Source: Diplolepis rosae (taxonomy: Eukaryota > Arthropoda > Insecta > Hymenoptera > Diplolepididae). Taken from it: a stretch of 64,000 nt of DNA. The stretch's first letter is position 1. Every line of letters begins with the position of its first letter. The notes under the pieces were generated by a model. The model saw nothing but the letters and a program-made list of their open reading frames with translations. It was not told the DNA's origin and searched no databases. The DNA is taken from assembly GCA_030998225.1 (NCBI GenBank), contig JAPYXD010000715.1, forward strand, positions 7,816,501 to 7,880,500, read 5' to 3'. Made by a program: the position numbers and the translations under genes. Positions 44,665 to 56,098 of the stretch are shown piece by piece.

Positions 44665-47600
44665 GTGAATATAAACTATACTTCAAAATGCTTAGTAATT
44701 GAAAACCATTGTTACCCTTTTAAATCTACCAATGCATTTACTATTCCAGCTCGAACAGTTACAACATTTTATGTTAATATAAAAAATACAGAAAAGAGTG
44801 AAGGGTATGTACCTCCATTACATATCCAAGATGGCGTCTACTTAGGTGACGCAGTTGTAAAAAATCACAAAGGAAAAGCTTATTTAAAATTTGCAAATAC
44901 AAATGAAACCCCAATTACATTATCCGTCCCATTAGTTAATTTAGAAGACTTTGAAGAACAAGAATGTTATAAACAAATTGAAAATTTAATTAACTTCAAA
45001 CAAACAAATAACGAAGATTTATCAAGTAAAATATTAAATAACTTTTTAAAAACTGACAATTCTCTAATTAACTCATGCAAATTTTATAATGTAACAGACG
45101 AAGACAGAGTAGAATGTATTAAAAAACTTCTTCGATTAGACCATTTAAATCAAGATGAATATGAACATGTAGAAAAATTAATTAAAAATAATGCAGACAG
45201 ATTTCAAATCCCAGGAGAACCACTTTTGAAGCTACTAATGTATTACAACATTCAATTCCTACTGTAGATGACGCTCCAATTTTTTCAAGACAATATAGAT
45301 TTCCCCCAGTTCATAAGGAAGAAATTACAAGACAAGTGGATGAATTATTAAAAAATAAAATAATCAAGCCCTCAAAATCACCATATAAAACTCCAGTGTG
45401 GATAGTTCCAAAAAAAATTGATTCTCAAGGAAAAATAAAATGGAGAATGGTTCTTGATTTTCGTAAATTAAATGAAAAAACAATTGGCGATTCGTATCCT
45501 CTACCTAATATAAATGATACACTTTATTCTCTAGGATCAGCAAAATATTTTTCAGTGTTTGATTTAGCCACCAGTTTTCACCATATAAAAATGGACCCAA
45601 AAGACTCTCATAAAACCGCATTTTCCACACCTCACGGTCATTACGAATTCGATAGAATGCCTTTCGGTATAAAAACTGCACCAGCCACATTTCAGAGATT
45701 AATGGATTTAACATTAACTTGATTAATCGGAACGGAACTTTTTGTATATCTTGATGACATAGTTATATATGCAAATACTCTAGAAGAGCACGAAATTAAG
45801 TTTAACAATTTAGCAGAAATACTTAGAAAAGCAAATCTTCACTTACAACCAGACAAATGCGAATTTTTACGACCCGAAGTAGGATATTTAGGTCATATAA
45901 TTGATAAAAATGGAGTACGTCCAGATCCAAAAAAGAAAATAGCTGTAAAAAAACTTTCCAGTCCCAAAAACACAAAAAAATATTAAACCATTTTTAGGCT
46001 TTGCATGATATTATAGACGTTTTATTGATGGATTCTCAAAAATTGCAAGTCTTTTAAATCAACTTCTAAAAAAAGATATACCTTTTAATTGGACAGAAAA
46101 ACAACAAGCAGCCTTCGACATTTTAAAAGCAAAATTATGTGAAAAACCACTTTTACAACGACCTGATTTTTCTCAACCTTTTATACTCACAACAGATGCC
46201 TCAGGATTTGCAATAGGAGGTATTTTATCACAAGGTAAAATAGGTAAAAATAAGCCAATAGCATATGCTTCACGTAGTCTAAGTGATACTGAGAAAAAAT
46301 ATGATACATATGAGAAAGAAGCTCTTGCTATAATATTTTGTGTAACTCATTTTCGTCCTTATTTGTATGGGAGAAAATGTACTTCAGTGACTGATCACAA
46401 ACCTCTAGTTTGGTTTCAAAATTCTAAAGACCTTTGTTCACGAGTTTCACGTTGGAGATTGAAACTCGCAGAATATGATTTTGTTGTAATTTACAAAGCA
46501 GGAAAAATGAATGTAAATGCAGACGCACTCTCAAGAAACCCTATTGATACTAACAAAGAGAAATCAAGATATTTACAAGTTGATGACAATGATACTTTTA
46601 TGACTTCCCAAGAAAAAATGTTTTCCAAGAAAACTTTTACAAGAAAAAAACAAGAAAACTCTAAAAATAAGGTAAGACCTTCAAAACGAAGAAACTTGAA
46701 TCCAGGAATCGTACCAGACGACGTTTATCGTTTTAGCGAAATTTCGGAAGCCCAAATATTAAATATCGACTCAAAAATCCCAGAATATTTCCAGAAATTT
46801 CTTAGTGAAGAATTATTTAGTGAGATTGGTAAGAATATTTTAAAATACACAAATTTATTCAAAAATATGGCTTCAAGACTTATTTTTATGACAATATTTT
46901 TATTAAGTCCAGTGTTTTCCAAAAAATACGAAAATTTATCATGGAAAACTATTACTACGAGAGCTCAAAAGAGAATACAACAAGAAAAAGCAAAAAATTT
47001 GAATGGAAATGACACTCAAGAAAAATTAGACGAAAATTTTTCTTCTAAACCTCTTGTGAAAAAACCACGAGGTAGGCCAAGAAAAAATCTACTTACAAAT
47101 TTGAAAAATATCCCCTCTCAAACAAAAAGAAAGAGAGGTAGACCAAGAAAACAAATATATGAAGATGAATTACCAGAAATAAATATGCAAAAGGGAAGCC
47201 GAACAAAAGTAGAATCAGATTCCGACTCTGATCCTGATTATTTAGATTATTTGAAAGAAACTCAAGCAGAAAACAAAAAGAAGAAGAATGCCAAGAAGCC
47301 AAAAAATATTAATGAATTTGAAAGTGAAGAAAGTGAAAATTATTTTTTAACCTCAGAAGATGAAATCAACGACATTGAAACCTCACACGAAGGAAATGAT
47401 GGAGAAAATTATGAAGAAAATTGGGAAGAGAATTTTGAAGATGATCTTGAAGACGATTTTGAAAAGAATTTCGAACAGAATTTTGAAGATAATTTTGAAG
47501 ACAATCTTGAGGAAAATTTTGAAGAGAAGTTTGCAGAAAACCAAGAAGAAAAATTGGAAGAAGAATTTGAAGAACCTTTTTTTGACGAAAATTTGAGATT

Positions 47601-49175
47601 AAACCGAAGATCTCAAATAAATTCTGAAAAAATCGATAAAGATTATGATAATTATATTCGTGCACCCCCAGAACCTCCTCCTATAAACTCTCAAACAGAA
47701 AAAATTATAACAAGGAAAAATTTAGTTGAATGTCGCGATCAATTAACTATGCGAAAAGATAATTATGCATATTTTGTTACAACAAATGGAACTCCTCGCG
47801 ACAACGGATCAAAAACTTTAGGAAAACGTGAAACATTACCAAAATTTAAAAATTTACAAAAGGGAATAGCAAAAGAGATTAAAAAAGGAAACTACTACCA
47901 TTTTGCACTTCCCATTGAAGATGAAACTAAGGACAATTTATCAGAAACTTTAAATAATATAAAATTACCAATTCACTCATTACATGAATTATCTCAAAAA
48001 TTTAAATTACGATCAATTAGTATTTCAAAACTTCCAGAATTAATCATACACCTTGGGAAGAAGTGAAATCAATTTTCGATTCAATTTTTTCAAATTCAAA
48101 TACAAAAATTATTGTTTGCAATGGAATAACGCAATATCCAACAAAGGAACAATGAACTCATTTAATTGAAGAAGCTCATTCTTCAGCATTAGGAGGCCAT
48201 AAAGGTGTCACAAACACTTATAGCCGAATTCGCCAAAAATTTTTTTGGGAAAATATGAAAGTAGACATTCAAAAATATATTCAAGGCTGTTTACAATGTC
48301 AACTGAAAAAATTAATCAGAGTCAAAACAAAAAATCCTATGGTAATCACTGACACATCCACTACTGCTTTTGAAAAAATATCAGTGGACATTGTTGGTCC
48401 ACTACCTGAAACAAAATCTGGTAACTTATAGATTCTAACGTCACAAGACAATTTTACAAAATATTCTTTAGCAATACCTCTTCCTAATCACCAAGCTAGT
48501 ACGATAGCAGATGCTTTCGTGAAAAAATTTATTTGCATATTTGGATCACCGAAAGGAGTACTCACTGACCAAGGCAGAGATTTTTTAAGTAATTTATTAA
48601 AAAGATTGGCAAAACGTTTTAGAATTAAACAATTTCGTACCACAGCTTTTCACCCTCAATCAAACGGGTCGTTAGAACGTTCACATCATGTTTTAGGAGA
48701 ATACCTCAAACAATTTGTTGCAAAAAATTCAGAATGGGATGATTGGCTTGAACTAGCAATGTTCTCGTATAATACTAGTGTACATGAAGGCACAAAATGC
48801 ACACCCTATGAATTGGTTTTTGGTAAACTAGCTCGTGAACCTTCCAGTGAACCTTTATCACAACAAGAAAAATCACAAACGTATGATGATTATTTAATTG
48901 ATTTCGTAACACAACTACACGAAATGCGAACACAAGCAAGAGAGAATCTTATTTCAGCAAAAGAAAAATCGAAAATATATTATGATAAAAAAATAAATCC
49001 TTTAGAAGTAAAAATTGGAGATAACGTATTTTTATTAAAAGGAGGTAAAATTAAAAAACTTCACAGCCATTATACAGGGCCTTATGAAATATTGGAAGTT
49101 TTAGGAAAAGAGAATGTAAAAATAAGCTATAAAGACAAACCTACTGTAGTTCACATTAATAGACTAAAACGCTAA
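44665..49175 (+). pseudogene. pol: Ty3/Gypsy-class pol of an endogenous retroelement (RT, RNase H, integrase)
   Basis: It opens in the protease-RT linker (44665-45267), then a frameshift leads to RT: WRMVLDFRKLNEKTI (about 45440), FSVFDLATSFHHIKMD, and after a TGA at 45721 the FVYLDDIVIYA box with catalytic DD (about 45740). Another frameshift near 45975 precedes KPFLGFA. RNase H has LTTDASGFAIGGILSQG (about 46190) and ADALSRN (about 46525). Integrase has the HHCC zinc motif (AHSSALGGHKG, CLQC; about 48175-48305), then catalytic residues in SVDIVGP, LTDQGRDF and SNGSLERSHH, and a GPYEI motif. Stops at 48154 and 48429 and several frameshifts show it is dead. gag, most of protease and the 5' LTR are missing. 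Lineage: Ty3/Gypsy with downstream env. Confidence 0.92.
46540..47625 (+). other. AT-hook and acidic-repeat insert within pol
   Basis: Between RNase H and the tether before integrase, the frame holds ~360 residues not usual for Gypsy pol. There is a basic part, then two AT-hook cores (KKPRGRPRKN at about 47059 and KRKRGRPRKQ at about 47128), then VESDSDSDPDYLDYLKE, then an acidic tract of imperfect NFED/DLEDDFEKNFEQ repeats (about 47400-47580). RGRP cores bind the minor groove of AT-rich DNA, so a chromatin-tethering role for pol or integrase is a reasonable inference. The frame is intact through all of it despite decay elsewhere. Confidence 0.75.
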
Positions 49176-49401
49176 CATATGCAAGTACAAAAGTAAATAA
49201 ATAAAAATAAAATATCTGTACTTTAATTATATATATATATACAATTTAAATAAAGATATAGAAATTTTATTTTGTCGATATTGAGTACAAATATAAAATT
49301 TGTTTTTTGAAAATATATATTTTATATATAACATAAAAAAAATATATATATGAAACAAAAGAAAAATGAAATTTCAGACATAACACATTATTCCAGATAT
49401 A
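49176..49401. other. AT-rich spacer between pol and accessory ORFs
   Basis: Short AT-rich stretch with TATATATA tracts. It ends in a splice-acceptor-like CATTATTCCAG at 49386-49396, a few bases before the next start codon. Confidence 0.4.
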
Positions 49402-49713
49402 ATGGAACAAATTCATCGCAAACGCATAGATGATCTCATTGAAATAGTTCCCTGTTTTATCGACATGGTATCTCTCTGGCCATATTTAATTCAAACTGTA
49501 ATTTTTAACCAAGACGACTGTAATATTCCCACATGGAGCAGAAACTTAAACAATCCAGATATAATAAAAGACAATTTTTCAACAATCAAAACAAGAGGAC
49601 CGGACGCATACAAAAATTTAATTCTCAGTTTACGGCTATCAAATCACATTGTCATAGCCGACATGTTGGATATAATGAACTGGGAACGCAAAATACAAAA
49701 AGTAAATCAATAA
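49402..49713 (+). CDS. CARD-like accessory protein of the retroelement, 103 aa
   Basis: An intact ORF. Residues about 4-92 fit a caspase-recruitment domain: HRKRIDDLIEIV (helix 1), a hydrophobic LWPYLIQTVIF helix 2, then DNFSTIKTRGPDAYKNLILS, where the RGPxAYxxLIxxL helix-turn is very like helices 4-5 of insect initiator-caspase (Dronc-type) and Apaf-1-type CARDs, and finally NHIVIADMLD (helix 6). The protein is almost only this domain, with no caspase or ATPase part. It lies between integrase and env, with a YAG acceptor-like TTCCAG six bases upstream of ATG, so it may be made from a spliced mRNA. CARD-only proteins can act as decoys in apoptosome assembly; that role here is inference. Another death-fold class is possible. 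Confidence 0.68.
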   Translation: MEQIHRKRIDDLIEIVPCFIDMVSLWPYLIQTVIFNQDDCNIPTWSRNLNNPDIIKDNFSTIKTRGPDAYKNLILSLRLSNHIVIADMLDIMNWERKIQKVNQ

Positions 49714-51562
49714 CTTCAAAAATATACATATGTAACGATAAAACATTTTTCTATCCTTATATTGCAAAGCAAGCTGCTAATTGGAACCTCCTTTTTCCAG
49801 AGATGGGATTACGAGGCTTCCTTCTGGCACTGCTCACTTGCAACTTCAACTATATAACAACAGTCTACGCCATCATAGGATTCGATTGCGGTTCAAATCG
49901 ATCAAATATTATGACATTATCTTTACTAGAGGTAGGAGAATGTGATCTACCTCGATCTCAAGTACATGGTGAAAGAACTTATATACAACTTTTACAATTA
50001 ACTGGATTTTCAAATACAAAAGTAATACAATGCAAAATAGAAATTCGACGCGCCATCTCTCATTGTGGTATGCATTCTCACAGTTCCATAGTTGCAAATG
50101 GCCACAGTGAATATATACATGATGTTACACGAGATCAATGTAATCAAATGCACACAATAGGAACATTTTTAGTAACCCCTTCTCTTCAGATATCAAAGTT
50201 AAAAGTAAATGAAATTTCATTTCATAGCGTTACTTTAGCAGGTTCTGTAACACCTAATGGAGACTGTACTGGTACACAATTTTCTGATCCATATGGAACA
50301 TGGAATAATGTCGTAGTCCAAGCAATATTCAAAATAACCTTACAAGAACATTACGCGACTATTCATTTAAATCCAAATAAAATTCAATTAGGATCTGGAA
50401 TGACATGCAGACTTTCATACACATTCTGTACAGACGTAGAATATGGACAAACATTCTGGGATACATTACCTAATGACGTATGTAATTTTAGGAAATATGA
50501 TATTATTTATGAAGGACCAGCAAATAAAACTTATGACTACACGACAGACAATTCTGAAACCTTTTATTCTTAAACGACTGAAGATATAACCTTTGTATTG
50601 GCTGAAAAAACAAGAAAACCAGTTTGCAGTTACGTTTTAATACAAACCGAACATCCAAAATTATTAATTTTTGAAACCAGACCTGGAAATTCATTTTTAT
50701 AAAACAAACATTTAGAAGTTAAAAATATGGACATTTTTACATACGTTAACTCTAAATTTATATATGTGGAACGACATATACGCACTGAAGTAAATAGACT
50801 TTATCACGATGTTCTTACTCAACGATGCATACTTGAACAGCAAGTTCTTAGAAATACATTAACCTTAGCAACCCAATCACCAGAGGAATTTGCATATCAT
50901 TTAATGAAAGGTCCAGGATATATGTCAGTAATTGCAGGAGAAGTAGTACATATCGTAAAATGTATACCGGTTGAAGTAAAATATCGCAAAACTGAACAAT
51001 GTTATCTACAACTACCAATATTTAGAGGGAATCAGTCCTTTTTCCTTTCTCCACAAACTCATATATTAACAAAATCCGGTATCCAGACAAATTGCAATTC
51101 TTTCCTTCCACCAATAGACCTTTTTGGAGAAACCTGGTACAAATTACTTCCAAATCCTGTCGAATCCATAGCACCAACTATAGTTAAACCTCGCACAAAA
51201 GCAACCTGGAAATAAACAAATCCTTCATCCATAGCAACAAGTGGCATTTATTCTCAATCTGATCTTGATAAACTGCGAGATCATATTATGTCAGTGATCC
51301 AAGATCGTGGGAGCTGGCGGCCCCCACCAGGCTCCCACGTGGGATCGTACACAATCAAGCGCGCCGTGTCGGTGTGTCCCCACTTCCTCGCTTTGATTTG
51401 ACGCTCTCGTCTGTTGAGCCAAGATCGAAAATTATGTTTTTGTCGACTTCGTGTCAAAGTGGCGCGAAGCAGACGATAAATTTTAAATCACTAAATATAT
51501 CATTTAAGATATTACCTTTCTTTCTTTGATATTTTTAAAAACATTTACCTTAAATGCTACTG

Positions 51563-52886
51563 AAGATATAGATGCAAGTACATATGTAGTATAAAATTAC
51601 AAAGGATTATTTATGAAAATTAGCTTAGAATTGCTAATACGAATTCTACACTGTTAGAATTTTCTACCGCAATTTCCCAGAACATGTGAGTGGAGTTTTA
51701 TTCAGCTACAGCCTCCCAAAATTTAGACAAAATTTCAGGAAATTCTGTTACTTTTTATAGTAAATTTATGAAAAAAATTTTTTTTATTAAACTTCAGTTC
51801 CAAAGTGTTGAATATTCTGTATATTCTTCCCGGGAAATACTGATACTTGTAATAGGAATAATTTTGCGTTTTGGTAACTGAAGTTCAATGCACTTACATG
51901 CACCTGAACATTCATCCACATGCAACTGAAACTCAGTTACAGTTACGCAATTTTATGATAATTTTATAAAAATTGTGTTACAATTTGGTAGTTTTTAAGA
52001 TACATTTTTTGAAAATGAAGAATTTTCTAATTAAAATAGGTTACTAACAAAGCTACAGAATTTCTAATCAATACCTTAACTTGAACTTTTAAACATTTAT
52101 TGACTATGGAATTTTATTGATATTTGTAAAAACATTCGCCTAATAAAAACATTTTTGAGATTATGTAAAATTCTTGGAAAATTCTCATCAAAATTTAAAG
52201 TCAATAAATATTTGAAGATTTAAATCAAGATATTAATAAAACATGTTTCCGGTTTAAAAATTTTATCAACTGCATCAATTAGAAAATTTTGCCTTTGTGT
52301 AAAGCATTTCTTTTTTTTCCATTAAAAAGTCTATGCATATAAGCCACTAAAACGTAAAATGAGAACTTGAAATTGGAAAAAATGTACTGAATTTTTATAT
52401 ATATAAAAAGAAAAGCTTTCTTAATATTATGAAGCTCAACTGAATTTTCAAAAAATGTATCTTAAAAACTACCAAACTGTAGCAGAACTTTTATAAAATT
52501 GTCATAAAATTGCGTAACTGTAACGGAGTTTCAGTTGCATGTAAGCGCATTGAACTTCAGTTAACAAAACGTAAAATTATTCCTATTACAAGTATCAGTA
52601 TTTCCAGGGAAAAATATACAGAATATTCAACACTTTGGAACTGAAGTTTAATGAAAAAATTTTTTTTTATAAATTTACAAAAGAGTAACAGAATTTCCTG
52701 AAATTCTGTCTAAATTTTGGGAGGCTGTAGCTGAATAAAACTCCACTCACATGTTCTGGGAATTTGCGGTAGAAAATTCTAACAGTGTAGAATTCGTATT
52801 AGCAATTCTAAGCTAATTTTCATAAATAATCCTATGTAATTTTATACTACATATGTACTTGCATCTATATCTTCAGTAGCATTCAG
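51563..52886. mobile_element. Near-perfect 1.3-kb palindromic element
   Basis: The left arm from CTACTGAAGATATAGATGCA through CACTGTTAGAATTTTCTACC and ACATGTGAGTGGAGTTTTAT is mirrored almost base for base from 52660 to 52886 and further inward. The arms are more than 500 bp with a short AT-rich centre near 52200. No gene. It is nested in the hAT-like element. Confidence 0.8.
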
Positions 52887-53079
52887 ACACTAATATATAC
52901 CAATTTTTTAGTTGATTTACATTAGAGTTATGTGAAAGAATTTTATTGTTATTCCTAAGGAAGTTTTTAGATAATTTACCGATGTTTTCTGTAAAATTTT
53001 ATGTAAATTTTCTTACGATATTTTAAATTTTTTGCATTACCAAAGTTTATTCAAAAATAGAGCTCATATGTGCAATATT

Positions 53080-53210
53080 TTATCCACTGTTTTAAAATTT
53101 TAGAAATAAAGATCACTGATGAGGACTCAGATTAGAGTCGAAATTGTGACTTCCTGAGTTATCATTTTTAAACCCTAAAGCCAATTATGAACAACAACAT
53201 CGTATACAAT
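53080..53210 (+). ncRNA. Hammerhead-ribozyme-like motif in a repeat
   Basis: ATCACTGATGAGGACTC, a short AGATTA loop, then GAGTCGAAAT fits CUGANGA, a 5-bp stem II (GACTC/GAGTC) and GAAA. It is followed by ACCCTAAAGCCAATTATGAA, the same flank as at 13.6 kb. Stems I and III are not convincing, so self-cleavage is doubtful. Confidence 0.35.
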
Positions 53211-53985
53211 TTCTATCTACTATCACCATGTAATTAGGAATGTAGATTTTTAACCTTAATTTCTTATTTTTTTTAAATCAAATATTTTCCACTTAATTTT
53301 TTAATTGATATAGTTGATTCACGTACTATAACATTTTTTAAAACTATTTCATTCGAAATAAATATTTTATATTTGTATTTTATATAAGAGAAATTTGGCT
53401 TTTTTTGGCTACTTTTTTGGCATTTAAAAAATATTTAAAACAATAATTTTATCTCGGATTTAGATTTACATAGAGCGTAATTGTATAAAAAAAGTATATG
53501 CCAATTTTTAAAGCGATCGGTCGAAAACTTTTTAAGCTAGAGTGTACACAAATTTGAAAAAAGTCATTTCGAGAAAAACGCGTTTAAGACAAAAATTCAA
53601 GAAATCAACAAAGTCGAGACTGTAATGAGATAAATTTTTAAATTCAAGAAAACAACAAAGTCGAGACTGTAATGAGATAAATTTTTGTACTTACTGATTA
53701 ATCAGCGATTCCAGCACCATATAGTGATCCTACTTCTTCTTCATAAATTTCATTTTGAGCTTGCAAATCATCTTTCCGAGTTTTCCGAGCTTCCTTTGTC
53801 TCCAAGGCGCTATGTCGATGTTGTCGGCATCCACTTAAAGACGATTGTAGCACCGGAACAAATTGAAATTTTTCATTGAAACTTTGGGAACATATTCTTC
53901 GATAGTTTTACTAACAATTTATGATATAGAAAAAAATTCGATTTTTTGAGTAATCTAAACCTATTTTCCCTCTTAAATCAACCTA

Positions 53986-54742
53986 AAGGGTTTCCCAATA
54001 GGGGTGATATGATTTTGAATGTCCCTATCGGGCTCATTTGAACTGAAATTTTTGACGTCTGCTGTCAGTTGTCATCAGTAAGGTTTGCCATTTAATCATG
54101 AGTAGTTTCACGCTTCCACAACGTTTGGAAATTGTCCAATTATTTTATCAAAATTCGAGAAGTTTTGTCGGTGTTCAAAGAGCATATCGTGCAAAATATG
54201 GTCGTCATTCTGCTCCATCCGCGCTCTCAATTCGTCGAATAATCTATAAGTTGGAGAGTGAATTTACTCTATTGGATACTAAGCCTAAAAATCGTATGCG
54301 TACCGCACGTTCTACACAGAATATAGCCGCCGTACAGGCCAGTATCGAGGAAAACCGTGAATTGTCCGTGCCACGCCGATCTCAGGAATTGGGCCTGTCC
54401 AGGATGACTACCTGGCGTATTTTGCGATTGGATCTTGGCCTGCATCCCTATAAGATGATTCTGGCCCAAGAACTGAAGCCTAATGACCATCGTTTGCGTC
54501 GGGAGTTCGCGGATTGGGCTCTGGAATCAATTGAAAATGATCCCAATTTTCATCAAAAAATCATCTTTTCTGATGAGGCGCATTTTTGGCTCAAGTCTCG
54601 GGGGACATTTGGCCGATATATTGTTTAAATCATAAATGGCATAGAATATCCAATATAATAAAAAAGATTTCGATCAATTCCGAATGAATATTCAGTGTTT
54701 TTTTTCAATTTCAAAACATATCACCCTTATTGGGAAACCCTT
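53986..54742 (+). mobile_element. Tc1/mariner deletion derivative, copy 1 (757 bp)
   Basis: The ends AAGGGTTTCCCAATAGGGGT and the complement of ACCCTTATTGGGAAACCCTT are flanked by TA (53984-53985, 54743-54744). It encodes a 176-aa transposase N-terminal part at 54098-54628: an HTH region (SFTLPQRLEIVQLFYQNSRS; LSVPRRSQELGLSRMTTWRI) and the first catalytic Asp in IIFSDEAHFWLKSRGTF, then a stop. The rest of the DDE/D domain is deleted. The almost identical copy 2 at 62452-63209 shares the same deletion, so the short form itself has been mobilised. Confidence 0.88.
54098..54628 (+). CDS. Truncated transposase (DNA-binding part), 176 aa
   Basis: Open frame of the derivative above, from MSSFTLPQRLEIVQLFYQNS to SRGTFGRYIV. 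It keeps the bipartite helix-turn-helix region and ends shortly after the first catalytic Asp, so it could bind ends but not cut. By eye it differs from the 62567-63097 copy at a handful of residues (for example Y/D in RIIxKLES, R/H in ENxELS, L/F in RLDxGLH). Confidence 0.75.
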   Translation: MSSFTLPQRLEIVQLFYQNSRSFVGVQRAYRAKYGRHSAPSALSIRRIIYKLESEFTLLDTKPKNRMRTARSTQNIAAVQASIEENRELSVPRRSQELGLSRMTTWRILRLDLGLHPYKMILAQELKPNDHRLRREFADWALESIENDPNFHQKIIFSDEAHFWLKSRGTFGRYIV

Positions 54743-55587
54743 TAAAATTCAAAATAAAATGTTTAGATATTCATTTTAGGTAAATGTTTTTAAAAATATC
54801 AAAGAAAGAAAGGTAATATCTTAAATGATATATTTAGTGATTTAAAATTTATCGTCTGCTTCGCGCCACTTTGACACGAAGTCGACAGAAACATAATTTT
54901 CGATCTTGGCTCAACAGACGAGAGCGCGAAATCGAAGCGAGGAAGTGGGGACACACCGACACGGCGCGCTTGATTGTGTGTGCTCCCACATGGGAGCGTG
55001 GTGGGGGCCGCCAGCTCCCACGATCTGGGATCACTGTATTATGTTTCCAGCAGAAAAACCAATGAGTCTAAATTCCTTAGCTAGAGAAATAACAGGACAT
55101 CCAACTATTAATCAAGGAATATCATTAACGAATTTATTTAATGAAGATGTAATTGTTAAAATTGCTGAATCCGCATGGGGTAGATTTTGGACAATTTTTA
55201 CAAGTTTTGGAACTACTAGTGCAGGCTTAATTGGATTAATAATAATAATTAGAGGGATTAAATTGATAGCGGATACCATTATTCATGGATATCCACTACA
55301 CAGATTATTTGGATGGTCTCTCTATCTACTAGGCGCCTTCTGGGATTCGGTCACTAACCTCTTATTACACTTAAGTACCCATCGACCATCTGGATCTCCT
55401 GCTGAGAGCCATCAAGAACTGCTGACAGCTTCAGCGCCACAAAGCTAGAAAGAGGCACCTAAAAGTCCATCGTATTACGCAAATACTACTTCAGGTAAAG
55501 ATCACAATAATATAAACACAACTCTTTATCCTGGCTCTGAACTAAAAGAAGAAGCTTAGTAGAACCCACTACTCTATCCAAATCTAA

Positions 55588-55911
55588 CATCTTCAGAATG
55601 TCGCATGTTCCTTTTACAACCTTATTAACAAAATTATTCAACAAAGAGGAGATCCACCCCTCATTTATGAGATACTCATTGAAGAAAGCAATAATAATGA
55701 ATGTCTATTTCACGTTAATTTACAATATAAAAACTATATAATAATGAATAGTGGCAAAGATAAAGAAAATGTAAAGCAAAAGGTAGCACAAAATTTATAT
55801 AATGCCTTAATTAATGAATCAAAGGAAACAAATCAAAACGTCCAACCAAATTCTACTAGTAAAAATTGCAAAAAATTAAACGAAATTTGCGCTCAAAATA
55901 AATTTGAGTAA
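55588..55911 (+). pseudogene. Double-stranded-RNA-binding-domain accessory ORF
   Basis: The open frame reads LINKIIQQRGDPPLIYEILI, then CLFHVNLQYKN and VKQKVAQNLYNAL. This is the alpha-beta-beta-beta-alpha plan of a dsRBD: helix 1 ending QRGDPP, a YEI strand, a FHV strand, and helix 2 with K-Q-K-x-A. A Ser/Asn/Lys-rich tail follows to the stop at 55909. The best ATG (55599, directly after CATCTTCAGA) is in another frame, so a single-base indel near the start has broken it. It lies ~40 bp after the env tail stop at 55557, in the same direction. dsRBD proteins of insect viruses suppress RNA interference; a similar role in this retroelement is inference. Confidence 0.65.
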
Positions 55912-56098
55912 CCAAAATATACAGTATTACGAATAAAAACCTCATCAAAAGACTCAACATACATAGCGCAAACAAATAGGAATAGCAAACTCGATAGTAA
56001 CAGCTAAGGATTTTGCTACCATAAAAGTTATTAATTCTCTTTCGCATAAAGACGAGAAATGTGAACTAAGTTTGATAAACTCAATATAACATTTACAT
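55912..56098. other. 3' region of the retroelement
   Basis: AT-rich, no gene. No LTR or polypurine tract is visible before the foldback element that follows. Confidence 0.35.

Larger units (their letters stand above)
51292..55036. mobile_element. hAT-like non-autonomous element inserted in env
   Basis: The ends CAGTGATCCAAGATCGTGGG and the complement of CCCACGATCTGGGATCACTG are flanked by the perfect 8-bp duplication TATTATGT (51284-51291, 55037-55044). The inverted arms of ~270 bp (to about 51560, from about 54775) share the GC-rich GGGAGCTGGCGGCCCCCACCA and GTGGGGACACACCGACACGG-type stretches. No transposase. It hosts a 1.3-kb palindrome, a hammerhead-like repeat and a Tc1/mariner derivative, so it is old enough to have been hit at least twice. 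Confidence 0.88.
49803..55559 (+). pseudogene. env: env-like glycoprotein, chuvirus-G-like, interrupted
   Basis: The frame starts at 49803 with MGLRGFLLALLTCNFNYITT, a clear signal peptide, just after TTTTTCCAG. The mature part begins with FDCGSNRSNIMTLSLLEVGE then C, a motif I associate with glycoproteins of chuviruses and their copies in insect retroelements. Many cysteines follow (about residues 35-250). In-frame stops occur at 50571, about 50699 and 51213. At 51292-55036 a hAT-like element with an 8-bp duplication splits the gene, and the same frame resumes after it. The last part (from about 55045) has a conserved-looking ectodomain stretch, a transmembrane helix (GLIGLIIIIRGIKLIADTII, about 55232) and a tail with one more stop at 55446. 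The protein would have mediated entry; this copy is dead. The chuvirus origin is inference from motif memory. Confidence 0.72.

Noticed and set aside
47366..47665. Minus-strand frame with NFLQN-like repeats
   Set aside because: It is the antisense of the acidic repeat in pol.
49533..49802. Upstream extension of the env frame
   Set aside because: It overlaps the CARD ORF in another frame and lacks a signal peptide; the ATG at 49803 follows an acceptor-like site and starts a clear signal peptide.
54849..55034. Arg-rich frames on both strands at the right end of the hAT-like element
   Set aside because: They lie in its GC-rich inverted arm and have mirror copies at 51.3-51.5 kb, so they are non-coding.
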